Below, in pieces: positions 1-10,821 of a stretch of 64,000 bases of DNA. Both the position numbers and the translations under genes were made by a program. Numbering within the stretch: position 1 is the first letter of the stretch; every line of letters begins with the position of its first letter. This DNA comes from Siphonodentalium dalli (Eukaryota > Mollusca > Scaphopoda > Gadilida > Siphonodentaliidae). The stretch lies in the NCBI GenBank assembly GCA_032622095.1, contig CP136069.1:10806036-10870035 (forward strand), read 5' to 3'. The notes under the pieces are model-generated. The model saw only the letters and a list, made by a program, of their open reading frames with translations, was not told where the DNA came from and did no database searches.

Positions 1-300
1 ATCATGTGTGAATACCAAGTCGTGAATACCGGGTCGCAGGGGCCTACCAGTCAATGACTAGCTCACTAAATCATGTGTGAATACTGCGTTGTGAATACTG
101 GGTCACAGAGGCTGCCAGTTACTTGCAGCTCACTAAATCGCGTGTGAATACTGGGTTGCAAATACCTGTCTCAAGGGGCTTACCAGTTACTTACAAACCA
201 ACTAAATCATGTGCGAATACTGGGTCACGAATACCGGGTTGCAGGGGCCTACCAGTTACATGTACTTACAACCTCACTAAATCACATGTGAATAGCAGGA
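1..300. repeat. Diverged minisatellite, about 60-bp unit
   Basis: About five imperfect units, each with 'CTCACTAAATC', 'GTGTGAATAC' and 'GGGGCCTACCAGTTAC'-like blocks. The array runs off the left edge. Open frames across it (e.g. 123-437) follow the repeat and have no coding character. Confidence 0.75.
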
Positions 301-439
301 TGTTGTTTTTGTTGTTGTTGGTAATAATGGTCGATACACCTCATTTGAAATATGGTACAATATGCAGCTTGATGCAGTTTGAGCTATTGCCATGGCTTTG
401 TCGTCCGTCGTCCGTGTGTGCGTGGGTGTGTGCATGATT

Positions 440-1845
440 CGTCAACAATTTCCTTTAGCACGGGCTACAGGTCGTACCTTTGGTCGGATCTTTATAAAAT
501 TTATCACAGCTGTTGACATTGACATGTTGATGGGAGCGAGTCATTTTGGGGTCATTCGGAAAAAAACATGGCCACCAGTGGCCATCTTGGATTTCAAAAT
601 TAAATCCATTAGCACGGGCTACAGGTCCTACTGTTCGTTTGATCATCATGAAATTTGTCATGGATGTTAATATTGACATGTAGATGGGAATGAGTCATTT
701 TGGGGTCATTCGGCCAAAAAACATGGCCGCCAGCAGCCATCTTGGATTTTACTCTTTGCATAACTAAATTGTTTGGCACGGGCTACAGGTCCTACCTTTG
801 GTCGGATCATAATGAAATTTGTCATGGATGTTAACATTGACATATAGATGGGAACGAGTCATTTTGGGGTCATTCGACCATAAAACATGTCCATGGTCAG
901 CCATCTTGGATTTTACTCTTTGCATGACTAAATAATTTGGCACGGGCTACAGGTCAAACCTTTGGTTGGATCATTATGAAATTTGTCATGGGCGTTGACA
1001 TTGACAAGTAGATGGGAAACGAGTCAATTTGGGGTCATTCGGCAAAAAAACATGGCCGCTAGTGGCCATAATGAAATTGGTCATGGAAGTTAATATTGAC
1101 ATGTAGATGGGAACGACTAATTTTGGGGTCGTTCGGCAAAAAAACATGGCCGCCAGCAGCCATCTTGAATTTTGTTCTTTGCATGACTAAATCCATTGGC
1201 ACGGGCTGCAGGTTGTAGCTTTGGTCGGATCATTATGAAATTTGTCATGGCTGTTAACATTGACATATAGATCGGAACGAGTCATTTTGGGGTCATTCGG
1301 CAAAAAAACATGGCCACCAGTGGCCATCTTGGATTTCATAATTCAATCAATTAGCACAGACTACAGGCCGGAGTGTTCGTCTGATCATCATGAAATTTGT
1401 CGTGGAAGTTAATATTGACATGTAGATGGGAATGAGTCATTTTGGGGGCATTCGGCCAAAAAACATGGCCACCAGTGGCCATCTTGGATTTCATAATTCA
1501 ATCAATTAGCACAGACTACAGGCCGGAGTGTTCGTCTGATCATCATGAAATTTGTCGTGGAAGTTAATATTGACATGTAGATGGGAACGAGTAATTTTGG
1601 GGTCGTTCGGCCATAAAAAAACATGTCTGCCAGCAGCCATCTTGGATTTTACTCTTTACATGACTAAATCCTTTGACTCAGGCTACATGTTGTATCTTTT
1701 GTCGGATCATCATGAAATTTGTGATGGATGTTAACAATGACATGTAAATGGGAACGAGTCTTTTTGGGGTCAATCGGCAAAAAAACATGGCTAGCAGTGG
1801 CCATCTTGGATTTTACTATTTGCATAACTAGGCCTTTCAACTTAA
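440..1845. repeat. Tandem array of about 160-170-bp units
   Basis: Around eight diverged units share 'GCACGGGCTACAGGTC', 'GGTCGGATCAT', 'ATGAAATTTGTCATGG', 'GAGTCATTTTGGGGTCATTC' and 'GCCATCTTGGATTTTA'. Two neighbouring units around 1300-1560 are nearly identical, which suggests recent local duplication. Short open frames inside repeat the same peptide phrases on both strands and are not taken as genes. Confidence 0.8.
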
Positions 1846-2480
1846 CACATTCCTAATCACTCCATTGACTGAATGACTGTACACATGAAATTATTCCCTT
1901 TCCAAGTTGAGCTACAGTGTCATTGACACTATCATCTGCCACTATGTTAGACCAAGGCAAGGCTCAAAATAAGTGGCCAGTCACGGTCATTGTCCCGACG
2001 AAAAAATAGCTTATGTCCTGCGCACTTCTGTATCTGTCGGACACTTTGTCCATTGCTAATTTTTAAAGAATCTGTATCTGTTTGGGTACGTACGTCCAAA
2101 GAGCCACTACTGGCCAAATCGTACATTGAAAGTAAAAAATAATTCTTTTTTAAATTTCAGATCAATTCAGAGTGAATTTCAAGGTGGATATTGGACACTC
2201 ATAAAATGCGCGTCTCATTGACGAATAATAAGTCAATTGGAAATTTAAATACTGTCTCATACAGTACATCTGAATTTGACAGGCACCATTTAAAATGACG
2301 AACACCAACCATTTGATGCCTGTCATTTTAACAGTCAGTAAAAAAAATTATTATTTTAAGCCTTCGACCTACAGGCTAGCCATACACCATTCATCCGGTT
2401 GTAGGAGGGTTGAAATTTGAACAGTAGAAACATACAAGTGTCTATGGAACTTAACTACCAGTGGAGCCTGCATTAACCCT
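1846..2480. repeat. Dispersed repeat, inverted partner at 16115-16470
   Basis: About 1960-2360 is homologous, in opposite orientation, to about 16115-16470. Shared blocks include 'GATCAATTCAGAGTGAAT' here and its complement there, and the 'GACAGGCACCATTT' region. Non-autonomous, family not identified. No coding signal. Confidence 0.65.
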
Positions 2481-2660
2481 TTCATGTAGGGAGCTGAGCT
2501 GGTGCAGCATTAAAGACCCTGTGCCAGTGCATTCTCTTATATATGCGAGTCTCCCATAGGGAGCCTTGCATATAAACGAGAACACACTGGATTACAAGGT
2601 CAATGTAAATATTGTTAGCCCCATGTTTAAATACATGTATATGAGGCTCCCTATGTGAGT
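2473..2660. mobile_element. TTAA-type MITE fragment, 'CCCTTTCATG' family (P3), hairpin cassette
   Basis: Begins TTAACCCTTTCATG and has the cassette with a '...CCAGTGCATTCTCTTATATATGCGAG' arm and a degenerate return arm. The right TTAA end is not recognisable, so it is called a fragment. Confidence 0.6.
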
Positions 2661-3311
2661 TTTATGGGTTTTATTATTTAAAAAAGCTATGAGACTTCAC
2701 AAAAGAAAAAGAAAAATTGTTTGTTTAACCTGGGCCCAGCCTAGAGGTTTTAAATTTGGTGACGTTACTTCTCCCTGTTTGATTATTAGGGAGAAGTGGA
2801 CTGTTATCAGGGAGAAGTAACTATGGTTGAAGTTCAATTTACACCCCAACATCACCCTCAATGATCCTACACCCCAACATCACCCTCAATGATCCTATAA
2901 ATATCATGCAACACAAGAGTCAATTCATAAAACCTTTATAATAAGTAAATATACTTTGGGTCTGCTTTGGGGTTGAAAATGGTTAATTTTAGTAATACAA
3001 AATGTTAAAAATGGGTGATTTGTTTGTGCAAACCAAGGGGCATAACTCAGTGACTAATGGAACGATCAAAACAAAGTACAGACATTTCTTTACACCGTTT
3101 ATTTCTGTCTAAAACCAAAAATGATTCCTATAGCCTATGCCAACGATAATGGCTCGGCATATATTTGAAGTACAGTACCCCTTCCCAAGTTGGCCAGAAT
3201 TGAAGGGTAATGTGTATATTGCTACCTAGGATGACTATGAGTTCATGTGACTTTGATTTTAATACAGTGTATGTTGAATGAGAACCACAGAACATGACCC
3301 AGTAGTGAATA
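2661..3311. other. Gene-free stretch with a 27-28-bp direct duplication
   Basis: I see no gene. A phrase containing 'ACACCCCAACATCACCCTCA' occurs twice in tandem at about 2843-2896. 'GGGGCATAACTC' near 3038 belongs to a dispersed family also seen at 15.07 kb and 15.24 kb. Confidence 0.6.
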
Positions 3312-3313
3312 TA

Positions 3314-3526
3314 CAGTAATGCCATAAATAATCGACTCCTTAACCACAGCAGAATTATGTGTAATTTTTCAGTATTTAGTCGGAAATATGGCTTGTTGCC
3401 ATTCATCGGAAAGCTCTCACTGAGAGCTTTCCGATGAATGGCAATAAACCATATTTCTGACTAAATGCTGAAAAGTTACCCATAATTCTGCTGTGGTTAA
3501 GGAGTCGTTTATTTAGGGCGTTACTG
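3314..3526. mobile_element. Palindromic mariner-like MITE (copy 1)
   Basis: Near-perfect 213-bp foldback. It starts CAGTAATGCC and ends GGGCGTTACTG with TA on each side. The arms meet in 'GGAAAGCTCTCACTGAGAGC'. TA flanks and CAGT ends fit a Tc1/mariner-type MITE. No coding capacity. Seven more copies, some partial, lie in this window. Confidence 0.85.
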
Positions 3527-3529
3527 TAT

Positions 3530-4700
3530 AAAGAGAGTAGTTTGAGATATGAGATTTGGTAGATTGCTTGTCCTCATTGTTTACTACATGTACTTCATCA
3601 GACATTTGGCATTATCTGAATTAAATATTTGTGCTCGCATATCACTTACGGAAGGACGATATTGGAGCTTTATATATTTTTATAATTCTTCTGTTACTAA
3701 TGTAAATGTAGATCACGCTTCTTCCAAAATCGTGTGTCACTTTTCACATAATTTCAAGCACCTTATTTTAGTTCATTTTAGTTCTTTTCTCTTTTCCTTA
3801 GTTTTTCTTTCTCTAAAATAATTATTACGTTCCTCCATATTTTCACACTTTAACGTTAGTCCTATTTATCTTTGTACTAGTTCTTTCTTCATTTGTTATT
3901 AATTTTGATGGCATTTTTAATTTAGATATGTAATTGGGGAGAATTTCAATTAAGTTTGTCAATATTTTGCTGAAAATGCACTTTATCAATTAGATTTTGC
4001 AAAGTGAATTGGCTGCGATTCTTGTATTCTGTTTAATTAGGAGATAAATGTACTTTGTTTCGTTGGATATTAGGGGATTTGAGCATGAAAAAAACAGTTC
4101 TCCAGCAAGCTCACAAACTGCATTGATGCTCGAATCCCAAATATCCAATGAAACAGGGTAATTTTATCTCCATAGTACGTAGTTCAATCCATCAACAAAT
4201 GTGAAAGAAACTTCAGGAAATTTTTGTTTTATCGACATTACATGCTTTGACATAAGATATCTTTTTTTTGTGATCAAATCTCTGGGTACGTTCCATGTGA
4301 CTACTCCTAAAAGCACCAGAACTATTTCTTGTTAAACGCGTCTACAGACAATAACTCATGGAAGCGCGGTGATATATTTTATGACACCATACTCCATAAA
4401 AAACTTTTGCATGCTTCAATTCAACGACCAATGCTTGTCAAACGAAAACTTGCAGCTCTGGGCCAATTAGAATGACTGTTTCAGCGACAATATTTGACAT
4501 GAATCACAATTAATATTTATAGACATTATTGACACAATTGATAAAATGACCTCGTGGTTATTTCTTTAAACCATTTTACCGTATCTTGATCAAAAATGCT
4601 AAGATTGATTTAAAATACAGGTATATTATCAGGTCGGGCTCACATTCAAACCAGGCTACATTATAAGCTTGATGTGTCTATCATAGCCCGATTGAGCACA
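3530..4700. other. AT-rich gene-free stretch with a foldback at about 4040-4160
   Basis: No convincing exon. 'TTTGTTTCGTTGGATATTAG' at about 4055 is complemented by 'ATATCCAATGAAACAGGG' at about 4140, a small imperfect foldback. Short open frames look random and AT-driven. Confidence 0.55.
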
Positions 4701-4703
4701 TTT

Positions 4704-4851
4704 TTAATGTGATTTACACATCTCTATCAATTTATAATTTTTAATGTGATTTACACATCTCTATCAATTTATAATTTTTAATGTGATTTACACATCTCTA
4801 TCAATTTATAATTTTTAATGTGATTTACACATCTCTATCAATTTATAATTT
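4704..4851. repeat. Minisatellite, 37-bp unit, 4 copies
   Basis: Four nearly identical 37-bp units contain 'TTTTTAATGTGATTTACACA' followed by 'TCTCTATCAATTTATAA'. The period was read from 'TAATGTG' at 4705 and 4742. No gene in the following 250 bp. Confidence 0.9.
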
Positions 4852-5102
4852 TTAATTGGAAAAACAGTGTTATCCCCAATATATCCCGGACCAAATTCCT
4901 CAAAACTATTTTTAGACATTTGAGGATCATTATCAATACATCCACATGACAGCGGTTCATGTTATTAATCATGTCTATGGTTCCGTACACCGTACATGTC
5001 ATATCTAGGGCTTTATTCCTTAGGAAAGTTCTGGACAAGAACAAATGTACATACGGGTCCACATTTAACTTAAAACATATATTAAGTGATAAAATATATT
5101 CT

Positions 5103-5356
5103 CAAGCCTTGAAATAGGGTGTCTGTCATTTGCAGAATGAGGTTCACAGAGGGTGAATTTGGTGATGCTAGCCCACTATGTGGGGTAGCATCACCAAATT
5201 CACCCTCTGGGAACCTCATTCTGCTTACACCTCGGCAGAATGAGGTTCCCAGAGGGTGAATTTGGTGATGCTAGCCTGCTATGCAGGGTAGCATCACTAA
5301 ATTCACCCTCTGGGGACCTCATTCTGCAAATGACAGACACCCTATTTCAAGGCTTG
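5103..5356. mobile_element. hAT-like MITE (CAAGCCT family), double-core copy
   Basis: Ends CAAGCCTTGAAATAGGGTG and ...CCTATTTCAAGGCTTG. Flanking octamers TATATTCT (5095-5102) and GATATTCT (5357-5364) match at 7 of 8. The 8-bp duplication and CA...TG ends fit a hAT-type MITE. Inside are two tandem copies of the core palindrome with 'GCAGAATGAGGT' arms around a 'GATGCTAGCC' centre. No coding frame. Confidence 0.8.
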
Positions 5357-5363
5357 GATATTC

Positions 5364-5575
5364 TTAACCCTTCTATGACTGGAGCTTCTTGAAATTTTGC
5401 AAAAAACATGTAAAGACTTTGTAAACCAGTGCATTCTCTTATATATGCGAGGCTCCCTATGTGATACTCACATATATAAGATAATTTACCATGGGAGACT
5501 CGCACATATAGGATAATGCACTGGCACATGGTCTTTAATGCTGCACCAGTGCAGCTCCCATCATGAAAGGGTTAA
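5364..5575. mobile_element. TTAA-flanked MITE, 'CATGACTGGAGC' family (P3)
   Basis: TTAACCCTTCTATGACTGGAGC at the left and 'CATGAAAGGGTTAA' at the right form the inverted ends, with TTAA at both. The inside has the hairpin cassette with 'CCTATGTG' and 'CCATGGGAG' centres. TTAA plus CCCTTT termini are typical of piggyBac-type MITEs. It abuts the hAT-like element on its left. Confidence 0.8.
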
Positions 5576-6224
5576 ATTAATGTTGATTTTAGCTTCTGGG
5601 AATTTCCCACTAATTTGACCTAGTCGATTTCAGAATGACGTGCCCAATCATAATTATGTAGGTCATTTTGACCTAAACCATTCAGTGGCTTAAAATCAGA
5701 CTTGATAGAATAGGATAAAATTTACTTACATTTATAATATACATACATGAATATCACAAACAAATGAACAATAAATACGAATATTTTGTATGTTGCACGG
5801 GGATGATATAGCCCTTTAATGCTGTCTTCCTGTCATCCCCGTTGGCATAGGTATCCCTATAGTGAATATTTAAAGATGGCGTATGTGGGCGTTCATCTCC
5901 ATATGAGTGCACAGACAATCGTGGCTACAATCGTGTTACAGATACTGTTTAAGTTGATGGGTAGCAACCCGGACCATTGCCAGATTTGCTCATAACAATC
6001 AGTAAATGGGTGATGATTTGCGTGGTCATCGGGGAGGCAATTGAGTGAGGTCATGGGGGGGGGGGATCACGGGTAGAGTTAATTTACAGTAGGTTAAACA
6101 ATGTACGCTACATGTTCATATCATGATTGCAGCATTTGTTACCATGTGCAGTTCGGGCATCCAATATTTTTACATTTCACGTTGATGTTCTGGTATCAAT
6201 GTTATTTGCTTTCCTGTTTTGCAG
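5576..6224 (+). other. Probable intron upstream of the STXBP-like exon
   Basis: No exon seen. A pyrimidine-rich tract just before 6225, 'TTTGCTTTCCTGTTTTGCAG', is the 3' splice site. A run of ten or so G lies near 6056-6065. The preceding exon of the gene was not found in 1-6224 and is presumably further left. Confidence 0.6.
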
Positions 6225-6382
6225 TAGCGCGAGGTACGGACAGTGGCATCGAGACAAGGGACAAGCGGCTTATAAGAGCGTTCCTCGTCTCATGGTGTTC
6301 GTTGTCGGCGGGATAAGTTACTCCGAGATGAGAGTGGCATATGAAGTGACCAATAAGAACAAGAACTGGGAGGTCTTAATAG
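6225..6382 (+). CDS. STXBP1: Sec1/Munc18 family (STXBP1/unc-18/Rop-like), penultimate coding exon
   Basis: This exon encodes 52 full codons near the C-terminus of a Sec1/Munc18 protein, the cytosolic syntaxin-binding partner that promotes SNARE-mediated vesicle fusion. Visible hallmarks are '[10 protein letters not shown]', then '[17 protein letters not shown]' and '[16 protein letters not shown]', which match the conserved pattern of STXBP1/Rop domain 3 (GGxSxxEMRxAYEV...WEVLIG). The acceptor is TTTTGCAG|T and the donor AATAG|GTACTG. The exon enters with one base completing a codon and leaves after one base (G), in phase with the exon at 9809. The intron position after '...VLIG' is where I recall it in vertebrate STXBP genes. 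Upstream exons are not visible. STXBP2 or STXBP3 orthology cannot be excluded, but invertebrates usually have a single unc-18 gene. Confidence 0.93.
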
Positions 6383-6835
6383 GTACTGTATCACAACTTA
6401 ATTTACTTCTGTCTTCTCAATCAAGGCTCAAATGACGGGCGGACGGGTCGCTGGCTAAGCCTCTGTTTCAGAATCACAATTTTTACCCTGTGACAATGCA
6501 TTCTCTTATATATGCGAGTCGACCATAGGTCGCGCCTCGCATATATAAGAGAATGCATTGGCCTAACAAATTTTTATCATTTTTTTATAAATTTTTCTTA
6601 CAATTTTTACAATAGAAGCATATAGAAGAGTGTCGTCTGCTCATGTTTGTCTGGGGCTCTGTATGGGTGAAATTGTAAAATTGTTAAAGAATACAAGAAA
6701 AAATTATTAAAATTGTTAGGCCAATGCATTCTCTTATATATGCGAGGCGACCTATGGTCGACTCGCATATATAAGAGAATGCATTGGCAAAGGGTAAAAC
6801 TGGGAGGTCTTAATATGTACTGTATCACAACTTAA
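6366..6835 (+). repeat. Direct duplication of the STXBP-like exon donor junction
   Basis: The last bases of the exon and the first bases of the intron (6366-6402, beginning ACTGGGAGGTCTTAATAG|GT) recur at 6798-6834, 432 bp downstream. In the displaced copy the junction reads AATATGTACTG rather than AATAGGTACTG, so the exonic G before GT is altered. The displaced copy ends in the TTAA used as target by the next MITE. Confidence 0.85.
6476..6797. mobile_element. Hairpin-cassette MITE in the STXBP intron
   Basis: Two facing hairpins with 'GCATTCTCTTATATATGCGA' arms surround an AT-rich middle. Outer ends are TTTTTACCCTGTG and CAAAGGGTAAAA. The middle carries a 'GTGTCGTCTGCTCATG' phrase also found near 11025, 40407 and 56495. 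It belongs to the cassette-bearing MITE group but lacks a clear TTAA pair. Confidence 0.7.
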
Positions 6836-7171
6836 CCTTTTCGCTGCTATGACGTCCGTAACTATTACGGACATAAAAGTGCACGGCATGTGCTATATAG
6901 TCCGTAGGTAATACGGACCTACTTCAGCACACTAGCAGTAGGCCATTGCTCATAACTGGAACTCAGAGTTTGGTGCATCGGATTAACTGTATCTCGAAGT
7001 TTCAAATTGTGTATGATGTTCCACGATTGTGAACGATAATAGCATTTCAACTGATGACTCAGTTTTATGGTTCTTGTGATATTCCCGTTATTTTTTTCCA
7101 CACGAAAATGGCAACGACATCGACAGCCTAGCACACGATGTCATAACATCATTTAGCAGCGAAAAGGTTAA
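6832..7171. mobile_element. TTAA-flanked MITE, 'CGCTGCTA' family (P4)
   Basis: Ends TTAACCTTTTCGCTGCTA and TTTAGCAGCGAAAAGGTTAA. Inside is a hairpin 'GTCCGTAACTATTACGGAC' followed by a second 'GTCCGTAGGTAATACGGAC'. It is homologous to the outer element at 13646-14587. It is inserted in the TTAA at the end of the duplicated exon-junction segment. Confidence 0.8.
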
Positions 7172-7232
7172 TGTTATGGTGTGATTACTCACATACTGAT
7201 AACAACGCGTGCAATGTGTGAACAAGATGTAT

Positions 7233-7394
7233 AGTAATGCTCTAATTAATCGAAATAAGGCTTTTGCCACTCATCGGAAAGCTCTCGGGAAGAGCTTTCC
7301 GATGAATGGCAAAAAGCCATATTTTCGACTAAATCCTGAAAAGTTACCCATAATTCAGCTGTGGTTAAGGAGTCGATTAATTAGAGCAGTACTG
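7233..7394. mobile_element. Palindromic mariner-like MITE (copy 2, left arm shortened)
   Basis: Begins AGTAATGCTCTAATTAATCG and ends GAGCAGTACTG with flanking TA. The 'GGAAAGCTCTCGGGAAGAGC' centre is kept; the left arm has lost about 50 bp compared with copy 1. Confidence 0.75.
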
Positions 7395-7397
7395 TAT

Positions 7398-7784
7398 GCT
7401 TATGGTAAACGAACTGATCAGATTAAATAATAAAAAGATTAAAGATGCTCATTGCCGATTTTTCACCAAATAAATAAAATGTCCTAAGTATATTTTCAGC
7501 TCACCGGGCAAACTAAAAATGATAAAAAAAAACTCACCATCATTCATGTAGAACATGCATCGGGAAGCTACTCCAAAGCACGAAACGTTTTCACATTGAA
7601 ACCGAGTACAAAAGTTCATAGTGGAGAACACTCTTTATCATCTACCACTTTTGGACGACAGAAGCATAGATGCTGTTTATAAGAGACAATCGTAATTTTT
7701 GCTAGGCTGACAAACATTCAAACATTCAAAAGGCATAAAACTAAATAATTTGAAAGTCGATACTTGGCTTTCACAATCTCATAT
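7398..7784 (+). other. Intronic stretch, no feature seen
   Basis: AT-rich sequence inside the last intron of the STXBP-like gene. No repeat or exon recognised. Confidence 0.5.
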
Positions 7785-7941
7785 AAGGATTAACTGTCAT
7801 GTGAACTATTTTTATGGAGATGTAACCGTGAGGTAAGTGGACATAACTTGTGTAAAACCCGAAGGGTTTTACATACAAGTTATGAACACTTACCTCACGG
7901 TTACATCTCCATAAAAATAGTTCACATGACAGTTAATCCTT
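7785..7941. repeat. Long inverted repeat (foldback)
   Basis: Arms of about 70 bp, starting 'AAGGATTAACTGTCATGTGA', pair almost perfectly around a 'TGTAAAACCCGAAGGGTTTT' loop region. Probably a foldback MITE; termini and target duplication were not resolved. Confidence 0.85.
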
Positions 7942-8580
7942 ATATTTATATACATGTAATGAAAAAGCCACTTTTGTAAATGTATTTAAATCGAAAAGTG
8001 TATCGTGACAAAATCAGCCCAAAATACCCAATAGCACCCTTGGAAAAAGTTAATACGAACAATTTCTCTTCATATTGAAACCCGATGATGTATTAAGTCA
8101 ATCCTGCGCGAGTCCAAATGCGCCCAAAACATTACGCGTTCGTCTTTCCAAACCCAATGACGTATTGATGGTGTTATGACCTTGGTGTTATGAGGCGTTG
8201 CGCATTCACCGAGAAATAACTGCAACTAGCCACGTGGGCGCCGACCAATCAGAATGCTGGATTTAGTGATGACAACACTTAGTATGTAAATATATTATTA
8301 TACTCATGGCTCCTATATAATTATTTTCTGATATCGACAACCTATATGTTTGTTGTATTGTGTCTTCACAATCGAGAACTGGAAATAATGTATTAAAGAT
8401 GGTCTATCTCTTCTTAAACATGTTTTATATAGTTTCCGGGCTATAAAATAATAGATATGAATAAAAGACGCCTGTTTGGAAATGCTTCTATCAATTAATA
8501 TTGATTATATCTGATTTGATATCAATATGTAATGCCATAATCAAGTGGGATATTTTTTCGTTAACTATTTCAGAATTTTA
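7942..8580 (+). other. Intronic stretch, weak similarity to 12.6 kb and 52.0 kb
   Basis: No exon. A block near 8430-8510 ('GGAAATGCTTCTATCAATTA') recurs at 52097-52115, so part is a dispersed repeat. Confidence 0.5.
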
Positions 8581-8588
8581 GATATAGA

Positions 8589-8733
8589 CAAGCCTTGAAA
8601 TAGCTGAGGTGTAAGCAGAATGAGGTCCCCAGAGGGTGAATTTAGTGATGCTACCCCGCATAGTGGGCTAGCATCACCAAATTCACCCTCAGGGGACCTC
8701 ATTCTGCTTACACCTCAGCTATTTCAAGGCTTG
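8589..8733. mobile_element. hAT-like MITE with perfect 8-bp target duplication
   Basis: The element runs from CAAGCCTTGAAATAGC to GCTATTTCAAGGCTTG. GATATAGA occurs at 8581-8588 and again at 8734-8741. The inside is the 'GCAGAATGAGGTCCCCAGAG' arm and its return arm around 'CCGCATAGTGGG'. Confidence 0.9.
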
Positions 8734-8744
8734 GATATAGAGGA

Positions 8745-8885
8745 TCTCAAATGAGTTATGTTGGGATGTAAGATTTTATGAAACTCGTTTGATAAATTTG
8801 ATTCACAATGAGTCATAGACGAGTTGTGAATCAAATTTATCAAACTTGTTTCATAAATTATTATATCCCAACATAACGAGTTGAA
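8745..8885. repeat. Short inverted repeat
   Basis: 'AACTCGTTTGATAAATTTGA' near 8781 is complemented by 'TCAAATTTATCAAACTTGTT' near 8832, with 'TATGTTGGGATGTAAGA' and 'ATATCCCAACATAACGA' outside. Foldback of unknown family. Confidence 0.75.
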
Positions 8886-8998
8886 GATCATGTGAAAAAC
8901 GAGAGCTTTAGGCCTTTTTAAGAAATCAAAATCCTTAAAAGAGGCTGCAAAATGCATACATTTGCAGTGTTGGCCGAGCTGCTTCACAACGGTATACA

Positions 8999-9118
8999 AC
9001 AGTATTGTACGCTCTGGGGCTGGGGACGGAAATACATTTGAACATGAGCGCCATAAAAACAGTATTGTACGCTCTGTGGCTGGGGACGGAAATACATTTG
9101 AACATGAGCGCCATAAAA
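8999..9118. repeat. 60-bp direct duplication, 2 copies
   Basis: Two 60-bp units begin 'ACAGTATTGTACGCTCTG' and continue 'GGACGGAAATACATTTGAAC'. They differ by a single base I can see. Frames through the repeat on both strands are artefacts. Confidence 0.9.
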
Positions 9119-9238
9119 AGAAACTGGAATAACAACACAATGATTAACAGACTCATTGATGTTAAATATATTACCAACACATTCCCAATGTGTTCGGATT
9201 TTCAGCTTGTTTTAAGATATCTCGACTATATTAGTATT

Positions 9239-9650
9239 CAATAAATACACAGAACGACACGATGTGTAAATGGGTTTGTCGATACGGCACGAGTGATTTC
9301 GCGGAAGGATAGAACGACAGGCGCTTGTGCCTCGAGTTCTATCCCTCCGCGACAGCACGAGTGCCGTATCGACAAACCCATTTACACATCGTGTCGTTCT
9401 GTGTTTATTACACGCTTCGCGTCCTAGAATCCGTGCATTAAAAATACATGATTAGAATGCTTATTTAGGCTCATACAGGGCGTGTTTGTCATGTGTGATG
9501 ATTCTTTTATTTAAAAAGTTCCAGTTTCATGGTTGAGGCGAACGTCATGTACGTCATTTTACGTCAACGAGATGTTCCATACGGATTTGTGAATATGGAA
9601 CAGCAATAACACTGTACTTCTAGGAACAAGCGTGTAATAAAGTGAAATAC
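9239..9650. repeat. Dispersed element with long palindrome
   Basis: The palindrome at 9239-9409 has arms with 'AGAACGACACGATGTGTAAA' and a 'GCGCTTGTGCCTCGAG' centre. It is followed by 'TTACACGC' and unique-looking DNA to about 9650. The block is homologous to about 55875-56700, where a hAT-like element interrupts it. No coding signal. Confidence 0.75.
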
Positions 9651-9808
9651 CATGCACAAATAAATCGGTAAAAAAATACTCTTTTTAGAAATATATGGTT
9701 TAGTTCATGCTAATTTTATGCAAATATCTTAAATAGGTAATTAAGCAATTTGCAACTAACTGAAATTTACTGTAATATCTTTCATGACCTTGACCTTTCT
9801 TTTTGCAG

Positions 9809-9876
9809 GTTCTGACCACATTCTGACACCAGAGGGTTTCCTTGGAGATCTGAGAGGCCTGACTAACATTCCTTAG
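9809..9876 (+). CDS. STXBP1: Sec1/Munc18 family (STXBP1/unc-18/Rop-like), terminal coding exon
   Basis: The acceptor TTTTTGCAG|GT opens an exon whose first two bases complete the glycine codon begun at 6382. It then encodes SDHILTPEGFLGDLRGLTNIP followed by TAG (9874-9876). The 'S.HILTP..FL.DL' pattern is the known Sec1/Munc18 C-terminal block right after 'WEVLIG', so phase, order and family logic agree. The extreme tail (after FLGDLRGL) is short and not conserved between family members. No clear AATAAA signal was found just downstream, so the 3' end of the transcript is undetermined. Confidence 0.92.
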
Positions 9877-9999
9877 TTTATAATTCAAATCACTCTGTAC
9901 AGTAGCAGTCAAAATAAGTTGAATACTCACCAATTACTTCAGTAGAGAGGTTTAGGTTGAAAACTTCCCACTTTGCCCATCAAGAACTATCAGACAATA

Positions 10000-10130
10000 G
10001 TGTTTCTCATGGTGTGGTGGGAAATTGTGCGTCATTTGCAGAATGGGGTCCCCAGAGGGGACTAGCATCACTAAATTCACCCTCTGGGGGACCTCATTCT
10101 GCAAATGACAGGCACACTAAACTCAGGCTT
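10000..10130. mobile_element. hAT-like MITE core, left end degraded
   Basis: A 'TTTGCAGAATGGGGTCCCCA' arm pairs with a 'CTCATTCTGCAAATGACAGG' arm. The right end is '...ACTCAGGCTTG'. ATCAGACAAT occurs on both sides (9987 and 10131), probably the old target duplication, but the left terminus is not recognisable. Confidence 0.65.
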
Positions 10131-10248
10131 GATCAGACAATACTGTTTGTCAAGATGTTGCAGGAAATTGTAATCAATTGTATAACAACTATAGTTTGTT
10201 GATAAAGTCGGTACAACCATGTATGCATATTACACATGAGTAACAGCC

Positions 10249-10667
10249 TTAACCCTTTACCCAACAGAACGGCCCTGTGCCAATGCATTCTCTTATATAT
10301 GCGAGTCGACCATAGGTTGCCTCGCATATATAAGAGAATGCATTGGCTTAACACATATTAAAAATGATAAAATTGTCAAAGAATGTAGAAAAATATTATA
10401 AAAATTGTTAAAAAATGTAAGAAAAAATTAAAAAAAAATTTTTAGGCCAATGCATTCTCTTATATATGCGAGGCGACCTATGGTCGACTCGCATATATAA
10501 GAGAATGCATTGGCACAGGGCATAACTGTAACCATCACAATGTGGTCAATGAACCGGTTCCAATGATATCCATATTTGTATGGTTTTATTGAGACAGACC
10601 GAAGATATTTTAGGCTATTGAAGCTTTATTTGGGCGTTTTTGGGCGTTTTGTTGGGTAAAGGGTTAA
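10249..10667. mobile_element. TTAA-flanked MITE, 'TACCCAACA' family (P1)
   Basis: TTAACCCTTTACCCAACA to TGTTGGGTAAAGGGTTAA, TTAA on both sides. Two facing hairpin cassettes surround an A/T-rich middle. The right third carries 'GATATTTTAGGCTATTGAAG'. piggyBac-like by TTAA target and CCCTTT ends. Confidence 0.88.
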
Positions 10668-10821
10668 TATGATGTCTTCTTTGGTATGGCACATTTCATG
10701 TCTCATTTACTACTGACTAAATCGCTGCGTTATGTTTCATGGATTTCGCTTGGAAATAGAACATAGCTGGCTTATGATTGGATAATACTTTCCTGCGTCG
10801 GACAAAGAAATCTCTAGTCTA

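Noticed and set aside
123-679. Short frames at the left edge
   Set aside because: They lie in tandem repeats and occur on both strands with no conserved motif.
6476-6797. Hairpin cassettes as transcription terminators or microRNA precursors
   Set aside because: They occur in many MITE copies at the same internal place; structure alone does not show expression. Small-RNA data would be needed.
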